Shown one piece after another: positions 1 through 5,344 of a DNA stretch of 5,344 bases. The stretch is from NCBI GenBank assembly GCA_030042915.1, contig JASHYS010000050.1, positions 1 through 5,344 on the forward strand. The letters are read 5' to 3'. A program made the translations under genes and the position numbers. Origin of the DNA: Acidobacteriaceae bacterium (GTDB lineage Bacteria > Acidobacteriota > Terriglobia > Terriglobales > Acidobacteriaceae). The number at the start of each line of letters is the position of its first letter. The first letter of the stretch is position 1. The notes under the pieces were generated by a model that saw nothing but the letters and a program-made list of their open reading frames with translations, ran no database searches and was not told the DNA's origin.

Positions 1-1
1 T

Positions 2-226
2 ACGAATGTGGGTGTGAGCCGGCAGGGAAACAACCTGTTCGTGGTCGACGCCAAGCAGGCGCGGTATATCGACTGCAACGCCATGCCGCTGCCGTTTGGG
101 CCGCAGTTTGTGGCCGATATTGTGAATCGCACGCACCTGGCGCAGAACCAGGACGAGGCGCTGCTGGCCGCGGAGCTGGTGATCAAGGCGCAAATGCACG
201 CGAAGTGGGTGACGCTGCAGGCGTGA
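2..226 (+). CDS. C-terminal fragment of an unrecognised protein
   Basis: The reading frame is open from the left edge of the window and stops at TGA 224-226, so this is the last roughly 74 codons of a gene that begins outside. I do not recognise the family. The visible tail looks like a folded cytoplasmic domain: a short beta-like run (NLFVVDA), then a conserved-looking hydrophobic and proline patch (AMPLPFGPQFV), then an amphipathic acidic helix (DEALLAAELVIKAQ) ending in WVTLQA. There is no signal peptide, membrane segment or metal-binding cysteine cluster in this part. A GTG at 8 could in principle start a 72-residue protein, but no ribosome binding site precedes it and the frame is already open upstream, so a truncated longer gene is far likelier. 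It converges with the membrane-protein gene ending at 319. The call as coding is reasonable; the function is unknown. Confidence 0.6.
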   Translation, partial: TNVGVSRQGNNLFVVDAKQARYIDCNAMPLPFGPQFVADIVNRTHLAQNQDEALLAAELVIKAQMHAKWVTLQA

Positions 227-244
227 GGAGCGGGACTTCGGGGA

Positions 245-285
245 TCTCGGTTTCCCGAGTCTCAGAGTCGAGACCAGGGGCACCC
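245..285. terminator. small inverted repeats between convergent genes
   Basis: The 92-base gap between two convergent stop codons (226 and 319) contains three short dyads in a row: CTCGG 246-250 with CCGAG 255-259 (4-base loop), GTCTC 259-263 with GAGAC 270-274 (6-base loop), and GGGG 277-280 facing CCCC 283-286 with a very tight loop. The first two share base 259, so they are probably alternatives. None is followed by a T-run on either strand, so this is not a canonical intrinsic terminator. A role in ending transcription from both sides is inferred from position only. Confidence 0.25.
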
Positions 286-318
286 CCAAGGATGGAGATA
301 AGTCGAGCGGTCGGAAAG

Positions 319-1839
319 CTAGCGTTGTCGATCGGGCGCGGATGGATGAGCAAGGCCCGAGGCGCCTGGAATCCTGCACACGGCGTAGCCCCGCTGCTGG
401 TAGGGGCAATCCATGCCGGCGGGCGCGGGACCATGAATGACGGCCCAGGTGACGGGATAAATGCGGGCGAGGCGGATGAAGTCTGCCGCCGTGAAGTGAT
501 TCAGGCCGTAGGTCGCGTCGGTCATCTGCTTCCATTCGACGGCCAGCTCGGGGAAGATGGCCACGGCGCCGCCATCCTTAAAGTAGTCGGCCAGCTCCGA
601 ACGACGGCTGATGGCGCGAAAGCCATGATCGTCAACGCCGGGATCCTTGAAGTAGCGGGAATCGACGGCAAAGATCGCGTCCCGGGGCGTGTTGTGGCGA
701 ATCCAAAGCAGGGTGTCGACCCAGGCGTTGGTGCTGCTTTGCATCCACGGCCACTCAATGTGAGGGCTGTTGGGATAGATGTCGCGCTCGACCGCGAACA
801 TGAGGATGGCGACCGACAGACAGATGAGGGGAGAGATCCAGCGGCTGATTTTGGAAGCGTACTCGCCCACCACGCCGCCCAGGAAAAGCAGGAAGACCAG
901 AGTGATGAGATGGAAGCAACGCAACGGCTGCAGGCGCGCCCACATGTCGAAGATGTGCGAGCTGGAGATGACGGCGGCGGCGAGGATGGAGACGATTCCG
1001 TAGGGAATGATGGCCAGGCAAAGACGCGCAAAGGCCGGCGTGGTTCCGCGCGGCCTGGCTTTCCAAAACCAGCCCAGGATGGCGAGCGGAGCCAGTAGAC
1101 CGAGCCAGTCGTACCAGGTCCAGGTGAAGAGAAAATAGAAGTCGCGGGCATAAAGCGCTTCGCGGTAGGGGTCGCGCGCCCGCTCGAGACGGAAATTGAA
1201 GGGCAGGATGGCAGCGAACGAAGCCGCTCCGTGCCGGCGTCCGGCGATGGGCGCAGCCTTGCCGACAATCCAAAGCGTGGCAGAGAGCAAGAGAAGATAA
1301 ACGGTCATCTGGGGGTGGATGGCAGCCATCAGCAGCGTAGCCAAAACGGCCCAGAGATTGCGGCGAGCAAGGAAGGCTGCGAGCGCGAAGAGCGAAAGCG
1401 GCGTGGAGAACGAACGCGGGGTGAGATACGGATCCATGAGCAGCAGACCGGTGTTGGCGGCGGGCATGGTGATGGCCACGGTCATGGCCAGCAGGGCGGT
1501 CCAGCGCGCGCGAGGCGAATCGAAGCAAACCTCAGCCAGCTTCCAGGAGGCGGCGAGCGTGGCGAAGAGGGTGATGAGGTACCAGCAAAACACGGTCGCG
1601 TCAGTAGAGAGATGCGTAAGCCGCGCGGTGAAGGCGACGATGGGCGCGAAGATGGAGAGGCGTTCATGGGAAAGAAAGAACTCGGTGCCGTAAGGGAAAA
1701 GATCGGGATGGAGCAGCTTGCTGGCCGCAGGGATGAAGATTTCGGCATCTTCGACGCCGAAGTGATAGCCGTGAATGGCGAGGGCGGCGGCGGTGAGCAA
1801 ACCCAATCGAAGCAGGGGAAGGCGCCGCGCACGGTTCAT
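319..1839 (-). CDS. polytopic membrane protein, GT-C glycosyltransferase-like, uncharacterised
   Basis: The 506-residue product is an integral inner-membrane protein of unknown activity. Hydrophobic segments lie near residues 8-24, 62-76, 83-100, 113-132, 146-158, 162-173, 178-194, 244-259, 272-291, 308-325 and 333-350; the rest, about 355-506, is soluble. Motifs that look conserved include an acidic first loop (E30, D31, E33, then HPDLFPYGTEFF at 44-55), MDPYLTPRS at 135-143, HPQMTVY at 175-181 and LQPLR at 303-307. The C-terminal part opens with WIRHNTP (379-385). An acidic first loop and a soluble tail after many helices are typical of GT-C membrane glycosyltransferases that use lipid-linked sugars; from memory it also resembles the DUF6798-type family common in Acidobacteria. 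Transferase activity is inference. The start is uncertain: ATG 1839 gives MNRARR and a positive-inside N-terminus; an in-frame ATG at 1857 adds six residues (MLYKNS). Neither has a clear ribosome binding site. The frame stays open to 2289, but that extension overlaps the divergent dehydrogenase and is not protein-like. Confidence 0.85.
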   Translation of the reverse strand: MNRARRLPLLRLGLLTAAALAIHGYHFGVEDAEIFIPAASKLLHPDLFPYGTEFFLSHERLSIFAPIVAFTARLTHLSTDATVFCWYLITLFATLAASWKLAEVCFDSPRARWTALLAMTVAITMPAANTGLLLMDPYLTPRSFSTPLSLFALAAFLARRNLWAVLATLLMAAIHPQMTVYLLLLSATLWIVGKAAPIAGRRHGAASFAAILPFNFRLERARDPYREALYARDFYFLFTWTWYDWLGLLAPLAILGWFWKARPRGTTPAFARLCLAIIPYGIVSILAAAVISSSHIFDMWARLQPLRCFHLITLVFLLFLGGVVGEYASKISRWISPLICLSVAILMFAVERDIYPNSPHIEWPWMQSSTNAWVDTLLWIRHNTPRDAIFAVDSRYFKDPGVDDHGFRAISRRSELADYFKDGGAVAIFPELAVEWKQMTDATYGLNHFTAADFIRLARIYPVTWAVIHGPAPAGMDCPYQQRGYAVCRIPGASGLAHPSAPDRQR

Positions 1840-1967
1840 GCTGTTTTTATATAGCATCGACGCAACCGAATACGCGGATTTCGATGGACATGAGCAAAGG
1901 ACAGTTGACGCGGTGCCCGCTTCCGTCTTCACCCGCTCATGCGATATGGTTTTTTTGAGAGCCTTGG
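1840..1967. promoter_or_regulatory. divergent intergenic region, start signals for both flanking genes
   Basis: This 128-base gap separates two divergent genes, so promoters for both should lie here. For the minus-strand membrane protein, TATAAA reads from 1851 to 1846, which would start RNA at about the ATG at 1839 and give a nearly leaderless message; no good -35 precedes it. For the plus-strand dehydrogenase, TTGACG at 1905-1910 matches a -35 well, but no acceptable -10 follows at 16-18 bases. A weak TATGGT lies at 1945-1950, just before a seven-T run (1950-1956). Confidence is fair that the region is regulatory and low for any individual box. Confidence 0.35.
1957..1961 (+). promoter_or_regulatory. 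weak ribosome binding site of the dehydrogenase
   Basis: GAGAG lies six bases before ATG 1968, directly after the T-run. It is a partial Shine-Dalgarno match, but it supports this start. The start also agrees with the family N-terminus (MRAAEL, followed by the GroES-like fold). Confidence 0.4.
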
Positions 1968-2993
1968 ATGCGTGCTGCGGAACTGATCGCTCCCCACAAA
2001 TTCCGGATGGCGGAGATGCCGATTGAGGATCCCGGCGCGGGCGAAGTGCAGGTCCGGATCGAGGCGGTGGGCGTCTGCGGGTCTGACCTGCACGCCTATT
2101 CCGAGGGCGGGGTGGGCGGCACTCCCAATGCCTACCCCATGCTGCTGGGCCACGAGCCGGCAGGAAGCATCGTGACGACCGGTGCTGGAGTGAGCGGGCT
2201 GGCTGCCGGCGACCGCGGCGCCCTTGAGCCTGCGCTCTACTGCTATCACTGCGAGTTCTGTTTGAGCGGCCACCACAACGTCTGCGCAAACATTCGTTTC
2301 CTTAGCACCCCTCACAATCCCGGCTTCTTCAGGGAGCGGGTGAACTTGCCGGTGGAAAACTTTCTCCCCATTCCGGCAACGATGTCGTTTGACGAGGCGG
2401 CGCTGGCCGAGCCGCTTGCCATTGCCCTGCACTCGCTGCGCCTGGCCTCGATCTGCCGCGGCGAATCGGTGGCCGTGATCGGCGCCGGACCGATCGGGCT
2501 GTTGACCATCGCCGCGCTGCGTGCTGCAGAGGCAGGGCGCATCTGGGCCGTGGAACCGCTGGCGCACCGCCGTGAATTGGCGAGGCAGGTTGGGGCTCAC
2601 GCGGCCGTCGAGCCGGGCGAAGCTGAAGGCGAGATTCTTCGCGCCACCGGCCAACGCGGTGTGGACTGCGCCATCGACTGTGCGGCGGGCGAGGAAACCA
2701 CGCTGCAGGCCATGCACCTGGCGCGCAATGCCGGACGCGTGGCGTTGACGGGGATTCATACCAAGCCGCTGGTTTTGGTGGATGCATCGGCCATGCGCCG
2801 CAAGGAGCTGACTCTGTTCAATGTGCGCCGTTCGAATCATGAGAGCGAAGAAGCGCTGACTCTGCTCGGTGCGCACGGCGATTGGTTTGCGCCCATATTG
2901 ACGCATACGCGGCAGATCGATCGCATCGATGAGGCCTTTGCCATCGCCAGCCAATATCGCGACGGAGTGGGGAAGATGACGATCAGGCCGTAG
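1968..2993 (+). CDS. zinc-dependent medium-chain alcohol/polyol dehydrogenase
   Basis: The 341-residue product is a cytoplasmic NAD(P)-dependent oxidoreductase of the medium-chain (MDR) superfamily, closest in layout to sorbitol, threonine and related dehydrogenases. The N-terminal GroES-like domain has the catalytic zinc site: C37 in GVCGSD (35-40), H62-E63 in GHEP, and E148 in AEPL. The structural zinc cysteines are all present: C92, C95, C98 and C106. The Rossmann domain carries GAGPIG at 172-177, and acidic E196 at the end of the second strand suggests NAD rather than NADP. Length is normal and no key residue is missing. The substrate cannot be read from sequence; polyols, sugar acids, threonine or other secondary alcohols are all possible. 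The gene lies 82 bases before scoA on the same strand, so co-transcription is plausible, but a separate promoter may also lie in that gap. The family call is secure; the specific enzyme is not. Confidence 0.93.
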   Translation: MRAAELIAPHKFRMAEMPIEDPGAGEVQVRIEAVGVCGSDLHAYSEGGVGGTPNAYPMLLGHEPAGSIVTTGAGVSGLAAGDRGALEPALYCYHCEFCLSGHHNVCANIRFLSTPHNPGFFRERVNLPVENFLPIPATMSFDEAALAEPLAIALHSLRLASICRGESVAVIGAGPIGLLTIAALRAAEAGRIWAVEPLAHRRELARQVGAHAAVEPGEAEGEILRATGQRGVDCAIDCAAGEETTLQAMHLARNAGRVALTGIHTKPLVLVDASAMRRKELTLFNVRRSNHESEEALTLLGAHGDWFAPILTHTRQIDRIDEAFAIASQYRDGVGKMTIRP

Positions 2994-3035
2994 AGCCGGC
3001 GGCAAGAACCCTTTCGCGTCCTTCGGTGGTCCATC

Positions 3036-3041
3036 TATAGT
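3036..3041 (+). promoter_or_regulatory. candidate -10 box upstream of scoAB
   Basis: TATAGT matches the sigma-70 -10 consensus at five of six positions and lies in the gap between the dehydrogenase and scoA. The -35 region at 17 bases (TTCGCG, 3013-3018) is poor. If used, RNA would begin near 3048, removing the AAGGA at 3043-3047 from the message. It is therefore an alternative to reading through from the dehydrogenase gene. Confidence 0.3.
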
Positions 3042-3052
3042 GAAGGACGACA

Positions 3053-3079
3053 ATGGAAACGGGTGCACTTCGACTATGA
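3053..3079 (+). CDS. possible 8-codon mini-frame coupled to scoA
   Basis: An AAGGA motif at 3043-3047 sits five bases before ATG 3053, which opens a frame encoding METGALRL and ends at TGA 3077-3079. That stop overlaps the scoA start as ATGA (3076-3079). The scoA ATG has no good Shine-Dalgarno of its own just upstream (GCACTTCGACT), while the mini-frame does. This is what translational coupling through a short upstream frame would look like. The peptide has no repeated amino acid that would suggest attenuation. Eight codons can arise by chance, so this is tentative. Confidence 0.3.
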   Translation: METGALRL

Positions 3080-3774
3080 ACAAGCTGTGGCCAAGCGCCA
3101 GTGCAGCACTGGAAGGGATTGTGCACGATGGCATGCTTCTGGCCATCGGCGGCTTTGGGTTGTGCGGGATTCCTGAGGCGCTGATCGTGGCGTTGCGTGA
3201 CACGGGAGTGCGGGACCTGACCATCGCCAGCAACAACGCCGGCGTGGATGGCTGGGGCCTGGGGCTTCTGCTGGAGCGGCACCAGATAAAAAAAATGATT
3301 TCTAGTTATGTGGGCGAGAATGCGGAGTTCGAGCGGCAGTTTTTGGCCGGCGAGCTGGAAGTGGAATTTTGCCCGCAGGGCACGCTTGCCGAACGCATGA
3401 GAGCGGGTGGCGCGGGGATTCCCGGATTCTACACGCGGACCGGCATTGGCACGCTGGTGGCGGAAGGGAAAGAACAGAAGGAATTCGACGGGGCAACGTA
3501 CATCCTGGAGCGAGGGATTGTGGCTGACGTGGCGCTGGTGAAGGCGTGGAAGGCCGACACGCATGGGAACCTTATCTATCGGCGCACGGCGCGGAACTTC
3601 AATCCGCACGCGGCTGCGTGCGGTAAGGTGACGGTGGCGGAAGCGGAGATTGTGGTTGACGCCGGAGTGCTGGATCCGGATGAGATTCACACGCCGGGGA
3701 TTTACGTGCACCGGCTGGTGCACCATCCGTATCCGGAAAAGCGCATTGAAAAGATGACGACACGCGAGGGATAG
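3076..3774 (+). CDS. scoA: 3-oxoacid CoA-transferase subunit A
   Basis: This 232-residue protein is the alpha subunit of a succinyl-CoA:3-oxoacid CoA-transferase, which pairs with the beta subunit encoded next door. The complex moves CoA from succinyl-CoA to acetoacetate, giving acetoacetyl-CoA and succinate, in the cytoplasm. The family signature is clear: DG at 18-19 followed by [10 protein letters not shown] at 25-34, then SNNAG at 52-56, [10 protein letters not shown] at 81-90, GELEVEF at 92-98, PQGTLAER at 100-107 and [12 protein letters not shown] at 109-120. The length is typical. I chose ATG 3076 because family members begin at this point (MNK, about 16 residues before the DG of the signature). 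A GTG at 3040 would add twelve residues of low-quality sequence ([12 protein letters not shown]) and has no ribosome binding site. Subunit A of 3-oxoadipate CoA-transferase (PcaI/CatI type) is the main alternative; the [10 protein letters not shown] form favours the acetoacetate enzyme, and no other aromatic-catabolism gene is visible. Confidence 0.93.
   Translation: MNKLWPSASAALEGIVHDGMLLAIGGFGLCGIPEALIVALRDTGVRDLTIASNNAGVDGWGLGLLLERHQIKKMISSYVGENAEFERQFLAGELEVEFCPQGTLAERMRAGGAGIPGFYTRTGIGTLVAEGKEQKEFDGATYILERGIVADVALVKAWKADTHGNLIYRRTARNFNPHAAACGKVTVAEAEIVVDAGVLDPDEIHTPGIYVHRLVHHPYPEKRIEKMTTREG
3766..3770 (+). promoter_or_regulatory. ribosome binding site fixing the GTG start of scoB
   Basis: GAGGG lies inside the last codons of scoA, eight bases before GTG 3779. 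It decides the non-ATG start of scoB and shows that the two subunits are translated in close succession. Confidence 0.65.
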
Positions 3775-3778
3775 AACT

Positions 3779-4411
3779 GTGGCCTGGACACGCCGGCAGA
3801 TGGCAGAACGCGCAGCCCGAGAGCTGAAGGACGGGTTCTATGTGAATCTGGGCATCGGTATTCCCACGCAGGTGGCCAACTATATTCCCAAGGGCATGAC
3901 GGTGACGCTGCAGTCGGAAAACGGATTGCTGGGGATGGGCCCGTTTCCGCGCGCGGCCGAGGTTGACGCCGATTTGATCAACGCCGGCAAGGAAACCGTG
4001 ACCTTTGTTCCGGGAGCCGCGACGTTCTCGAGCGCCGATTCGTTTGCCATGATTCGCGGCGGGCACATCGATCTGGCGATCCTGGGGGCGATGCAGGTTT
4101 CAGAGCACGGCGACCTGGCGAACTGGATGATTCCGGGCAAACGCGTGAAAGGGATGGGCGGCGCGATGGACCTGGTGTCGGGAGTGCGGCGGGTGATTGC
4201 GCTGATGGAGCACAATGGTCCCGACGGAGGCGCCAAGCTGCTGAAGAGCTGCACGCTGCCGCTCACGGGCACGGGGGTAGTGCAGCGCGTAATCACGGAT
4301 TTGTGCGTGCTGGATGTGACGCCGGAAGGTTTTGCGCTGATCGAGCTGGCCGATGGGGTGACGCGCGAAGAAGTGCAGCGGAGGACGGACGCGGCGGTGC
4401 GGTGCGGCTAG
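3779..4411 (+). CDS. scoB: 3-oxoacid CoA-transferase subunit B
   Basis: This 210-residue protein is the beta subunit, which carries the catalytic glutamate that forms the enzyme-CoA thioester. The SENG motif at 46-49 places that residue at E47. Other family landmarks are [11 protein letters not shown] at 25-35, the glycine-rich stretch GLLGMGPFP at 49-57, NAGKETVT at 68-75, [19 protein letters not shown] at 94-112, [14 protein letters not shown] at 120-133, and CTLPLTG at 158-164 with ITDL at 172-175. Length is normal and no key residue is missing. The start is GTG, with GAGGG eight bases upstream and family-like sequence right from the start ([18 protein letters not shown]). The gene begins four bases after the scoA stop, as expected for subunits made in equal amounts from one message. 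In single-chain animal enzymes the two halves are fused; here they are separate, the usual bacterial form. Specificity for acetoacetate over 3-oxoadipate is inferred. Confidence 0.94.
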   Translation: MAWTRRQMAERAARELKDGFYVNLGIGIPTQVANYIPKGMTVTLQSENGLLGMGPFPRAAEVDADLINAGKETVTFVPGAATFSSADSFAMIRGGHIDLAILGAMQVSEHGDLANWMIPGKRVKGMGGAMDLVSGVRRVIALMEHNGPDGGAKLLKSCTLPLTGTGVVQRVITDLCVLDVTPEGFALIELADGVTREEVQRRTDAAVRCG

Positions 4412-4427
4412 GCGGATTTGCCGGCAT

Positions 4428-4460
4428 CCCACCCTTTCGCACGAGGCGCGAAAGGATGGG
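4428..4460. terminator. palindromic hairpin between convergent scoB and crotonase genes
   Basis: The left arm at 4428-4440 (CCCACCCTTTCGC) pairs with 4448-4460 (GCGAAAGGATGGG) over 13 positions with one C/A mismatch at 4432/4456, around a 7-base loop. It begins 16 bases after the scoB stop and lies in the convergent 79-base gap, so it could end transcription from both sides. There is no T-run directly after it on either strand, which argues against a simple intrinsic terminator. It also fits a dispersed palindromic intergenic repeat; copies elsewhere in the genome would distinguish the two. Confidence 0.5.
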
Positions 4461-4486
4461 GCAACCGATTCATAAGGATGGGCAAC
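4452..4486 (+). repeat. near-direct repeat in the convergent spacer
   Basis: AAGGATGGGGCAAC at 4452-4465 recurs as AAGGATGGGCAAC at 4474-4486, with one G dropped and a 22-base offset. The first copy is part of the right arm of the hairpin at 4428-4460. The second copy lies in a weaker hairpin, ATAAGG 4472-4477 with CCTTAT 4489-4494, which reaches into the crotonase stop codon. Thirteen aligned bases in a spacer this short are unlikely to be chance, although the function is unknown. Confidence 0.45.
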
Positions 4487-4490
4487 GCCC

Positions 4491-5273
4491 TTATTTGGTC
4501 CACGAGGGCTTGCGTTTTTCGAGGAAGGCCGCAACTCCCTCGCGAAAATCGGATGTGGTTCGGGCCTCGGCGCTGGCCTCAATGGCGTCGGCAATCGCGG
4601 TGCTGAGCCACTGCTTTTGTTGCGCAACGAGAAGACGCTTGGTGGCGCTCAGCGCTTGCGGGCTGTTGGCGAGCAACGTATCGGCCAGCTCCTTCACACG
4701 GGCCGCAAGCCGGCCGGGCGGCACAATCTCATTGACAAGGCCGAGACGGAAGGCTTCATCGGCGCCGAAGATGCGGCTGGTGAGAAGCAGATCCAGGCTG
4801 TGCTTGTAGCCAACATGCAAAGCCAGAAAGGCCGAAACCAGCGCAGGCACAAAGCCGATGCGCGCCTCAGTGAAACCGAACCTGGCCGCGGGCGTGGCGA
4901 GAGTGAAATCCGAGATCATGGCCAGGCCTGTTCCACCCGCGATGGCCGGCCCTTGCACGGCGGCGATGGTAGGGATGGGCAGCTCGTGGAGAGACAGAAA
5001 AAGATGAGCGATGCGCTCCGAGTCGGCACGGTGTTCAGCAAGAGATTTGTCGCGGACCTGCTGAAGCGCGTTTAGATCGAGCCCCGCGCAAAACGCATCG
5101 CCTGCCCCGGCCAGCACCAGCACCCGGCAACCGCCGGAGGCCGCATCCTCGAACGCAGAAAGCAGCTCCAGCTGCATTTCGGGCGTCAGGGCGTTGCGCC
5201 GCTCCGGCCGGTTGAGCGTGATGGTACGAACCGGACCGTCGTTGGCAACGATGATGGTTGTGTAACTCGTCAA
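4491..5273 (-). CDS. enoyl-CoA hydratase/isomerase family protein (methylglutaconyl-CoA hydratase-like)
   Basis: The 260-residue product is a crotonase-fold enzyme acting on an acyl-CoA in the cytoplasm. The N-terminus has the usual TLNRPERRNAL (19-29). The oxyanion hole is formed by FCAGLDL (61-67) and IAGGTGLA (111-118). E136 in FTEARIG (134-140) matches the second catalytic glutamate of enoyl-CoA hydratases. The first glutamate is replaced by glycine (G116, where the classical form reads GGGCELA). That replacement, and the VPALVS stretch after the glutamate in place of PGGGGTQ, resembles bacterial methylglutaconyl-CoA hydratases of leucine breakdown (LiuC type), as I recall them. The C-terminal half has TSRIFGADEAFRLGLVNEIV (165-184) and the helical end with SPQALSATK (204-212). 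The start is TTG 5273, chosen because GGAG lies five bases upstream and the next internal methionine, M33, is past conserved sequence. The gene converges on scoAB. Crotonase membership is firm; the exact substrate is not. Confidence 0.92.
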   Translation of the reverse strand: MTSYTTIIVANDGPVRTITLNRPERRNALTPEMQLELLSAFEDAASGGCRVLVLAGAGDAFCAGLDLNALQQVRDKSLAEHRADSERIAHLFLSLHELPIPTIAAVQGPAIAGGTGLAMISDFTLATPAARFGFTEARIGFVPALVSAFLALHVGYKHSLDLLLTSRIFGADEAFRLGLVNEIVPPGRLAARVKELADTLLANSPQALSATKRLLVAQQKQWLSTAIADAIEASAEARTTSDFREGVAAFLEKRKPSWTK

Positions 5274-5278
5274 GGTCT

Positions 5279-5282
5279 CTCC
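5279..5282 (-). promoter_or_regulatory. ribosome binding site fixing the TTG start of the crotonase
   Basis: On the minus strand GGAG (5282 to 5279), within GGAGAGACC, stands five bases before TTG 5273. It is the strongest Shine-Dalgarno match seen before this gene and supports the uncommon TTG start. Confidence 0.65.
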
Positions 5283-5295
5283 AACCCGGATTTCT

Positions 5296-5329
5296 CGCCG
5301 GAGCCCGATTCTAAGCGAGAGCTCCGGCG
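5296..5329. promoter_or_regulatory. 9-bp perfect dyad around a -10-like box upstream of the crotonase
   Basis: CGCCGGAGC at 5296-5304 is repeated inverted and perfectly as GCTCCGGCG at 5321-5329, with 16 bases between. The centre (about 5312) coincides with TAGAAT read on the minus strand from 5313 to 5308, a five-of-six match to a -10 box that would start RNA about 28 bases before TTG 5273. The -35 at the right distance is poor. A second overlapping pair, TCTCGC 5293-5298 with GCGAGA 5315-5320, could form instead. This could be a repressor operator over the promoter, or the terminator stem of a gene beyond the right edge. Confidence 0.35.
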
Positions 5330-5344
5330 CAGGCGGCGATGTGA

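Noticed and set aside
8..226. A complete 72-residue small protein starting at GTG 8
   Set aside because: The frame is open to the window edge and no ribosome binding site precedes the GTG; a truncated longer gene is the simpler reading.
205..1098. 297-codon plus-strand open frame opposite the membrane-protein gene
   Set aside because: It is a Gly-, Asp- and Arg-rich low-complexity translation, antisense to a coherent polytopic membrane protein.
1905..1910. TTGACG as a -35 box for the dehydrogenase
   Set aside because: The hexamer is good, but the sequences 16-18 bases downstream (around 1927-1934) do not resemble a -10 box, so a complete promoter is not supported.
1858..2289. Upstream extension of the minus-strand membrane-protein frame to a 656-residue protein
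   Set aside because: The extra sequence is arginine-, proline- and serine-rich without family features and lies antisense to the well-supported dehydrogenase. The protein-like sequence begins at 1839 or 1857.
3040..3075. Alternative GTG start for scoA adding twelve residues
   Set aside because: There is no ribosome binding site before GTG 3040, the extra residues do not resemble the family, and homologues begin at the ATG 3076 position.
1929..3236. 435-codon minus-strand open frame opposite the dehydrogenase and the start of scoA
   Set aside because: It is antisense to two genes with clear family motifs, its composition is rich in Arg, His, Ala and Gln, and no domain is recognisable. High-GC sequence commonly gives such shadow frames.

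Overview
The window is GC-rich, tightly packed bacterial chromosome. I infer a soil-type Acidobacteriota (Terriglobia-like) host from the style of the multi-spanning membrane protein, the crotonase subtype and the palindromic intergenic spacer. No rRNA, tRNA or phylogenetic marker is present to confirm this. I see no CRISPR array, transposase, integrase, phage gene or tRNA.

Layout, left to right. (i) The 3' end of an unrecognised plus-strand gene, stopping at 226. (ii) A short convergent spacer with small inverted repeats. (iii) A minus-strand gene (1839 to 319) for a roughly 506-residue membrane protein with about ten hydrophobic segments and a soluble C-terminal domain, resembling GT-C-fold glycosyltransferase-like proteins. 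(iv) A divergent spacer holding the start regions of (iii) and (v). (v) A plus-strand zinc-dependent medium-chain dehydrogenase (1968-2993). (vi) An 82-base gap with a TATAGT box and an 8-codon mini-frame whose stop overlaps the next start. (vii) Both subunits of a 3-oxoacid CoA-transferase (scoA 3076-3774, scoB 3779-4411), 4 bases apart. (viii) A convergent spacer with a strong hairpin and a near-direct repeat. (ix) A minus-strand crotonase-family enoyl-CoA hydratase (5273 to 4491) with a TTG start. (x) An upstream region with a 9-bp perfect dyad around a -10-like box.

How the genes may work together. ScoAB would activate acetoacetate (or a related 3-oxoacid) with CoA from succinyl-CoA. The crotonase resembles bacterial methylglutaconyl-CoA hydratases, which lie two steps upstream of acetoacetate in leucine breakdown. 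The two units face each other and may serve the same branched-chain or ketone-body catabolism, but this is inferred from proximity. The dehydrogenase may be co-transcribed with scoAB; its substrate cannot be read from sequence. The membrane protein is divergently transcribed and has no visible link to the metabolic genes.

Overall this is mostly ordinary metabolic chromosome. I did not find convincing evidence of a new biological system. The items most worth a second look are the uncharacterised membrane protein, the dyad over the crotonase promoter, the mini-frame coupled to scoA and the palindromic spacer element.
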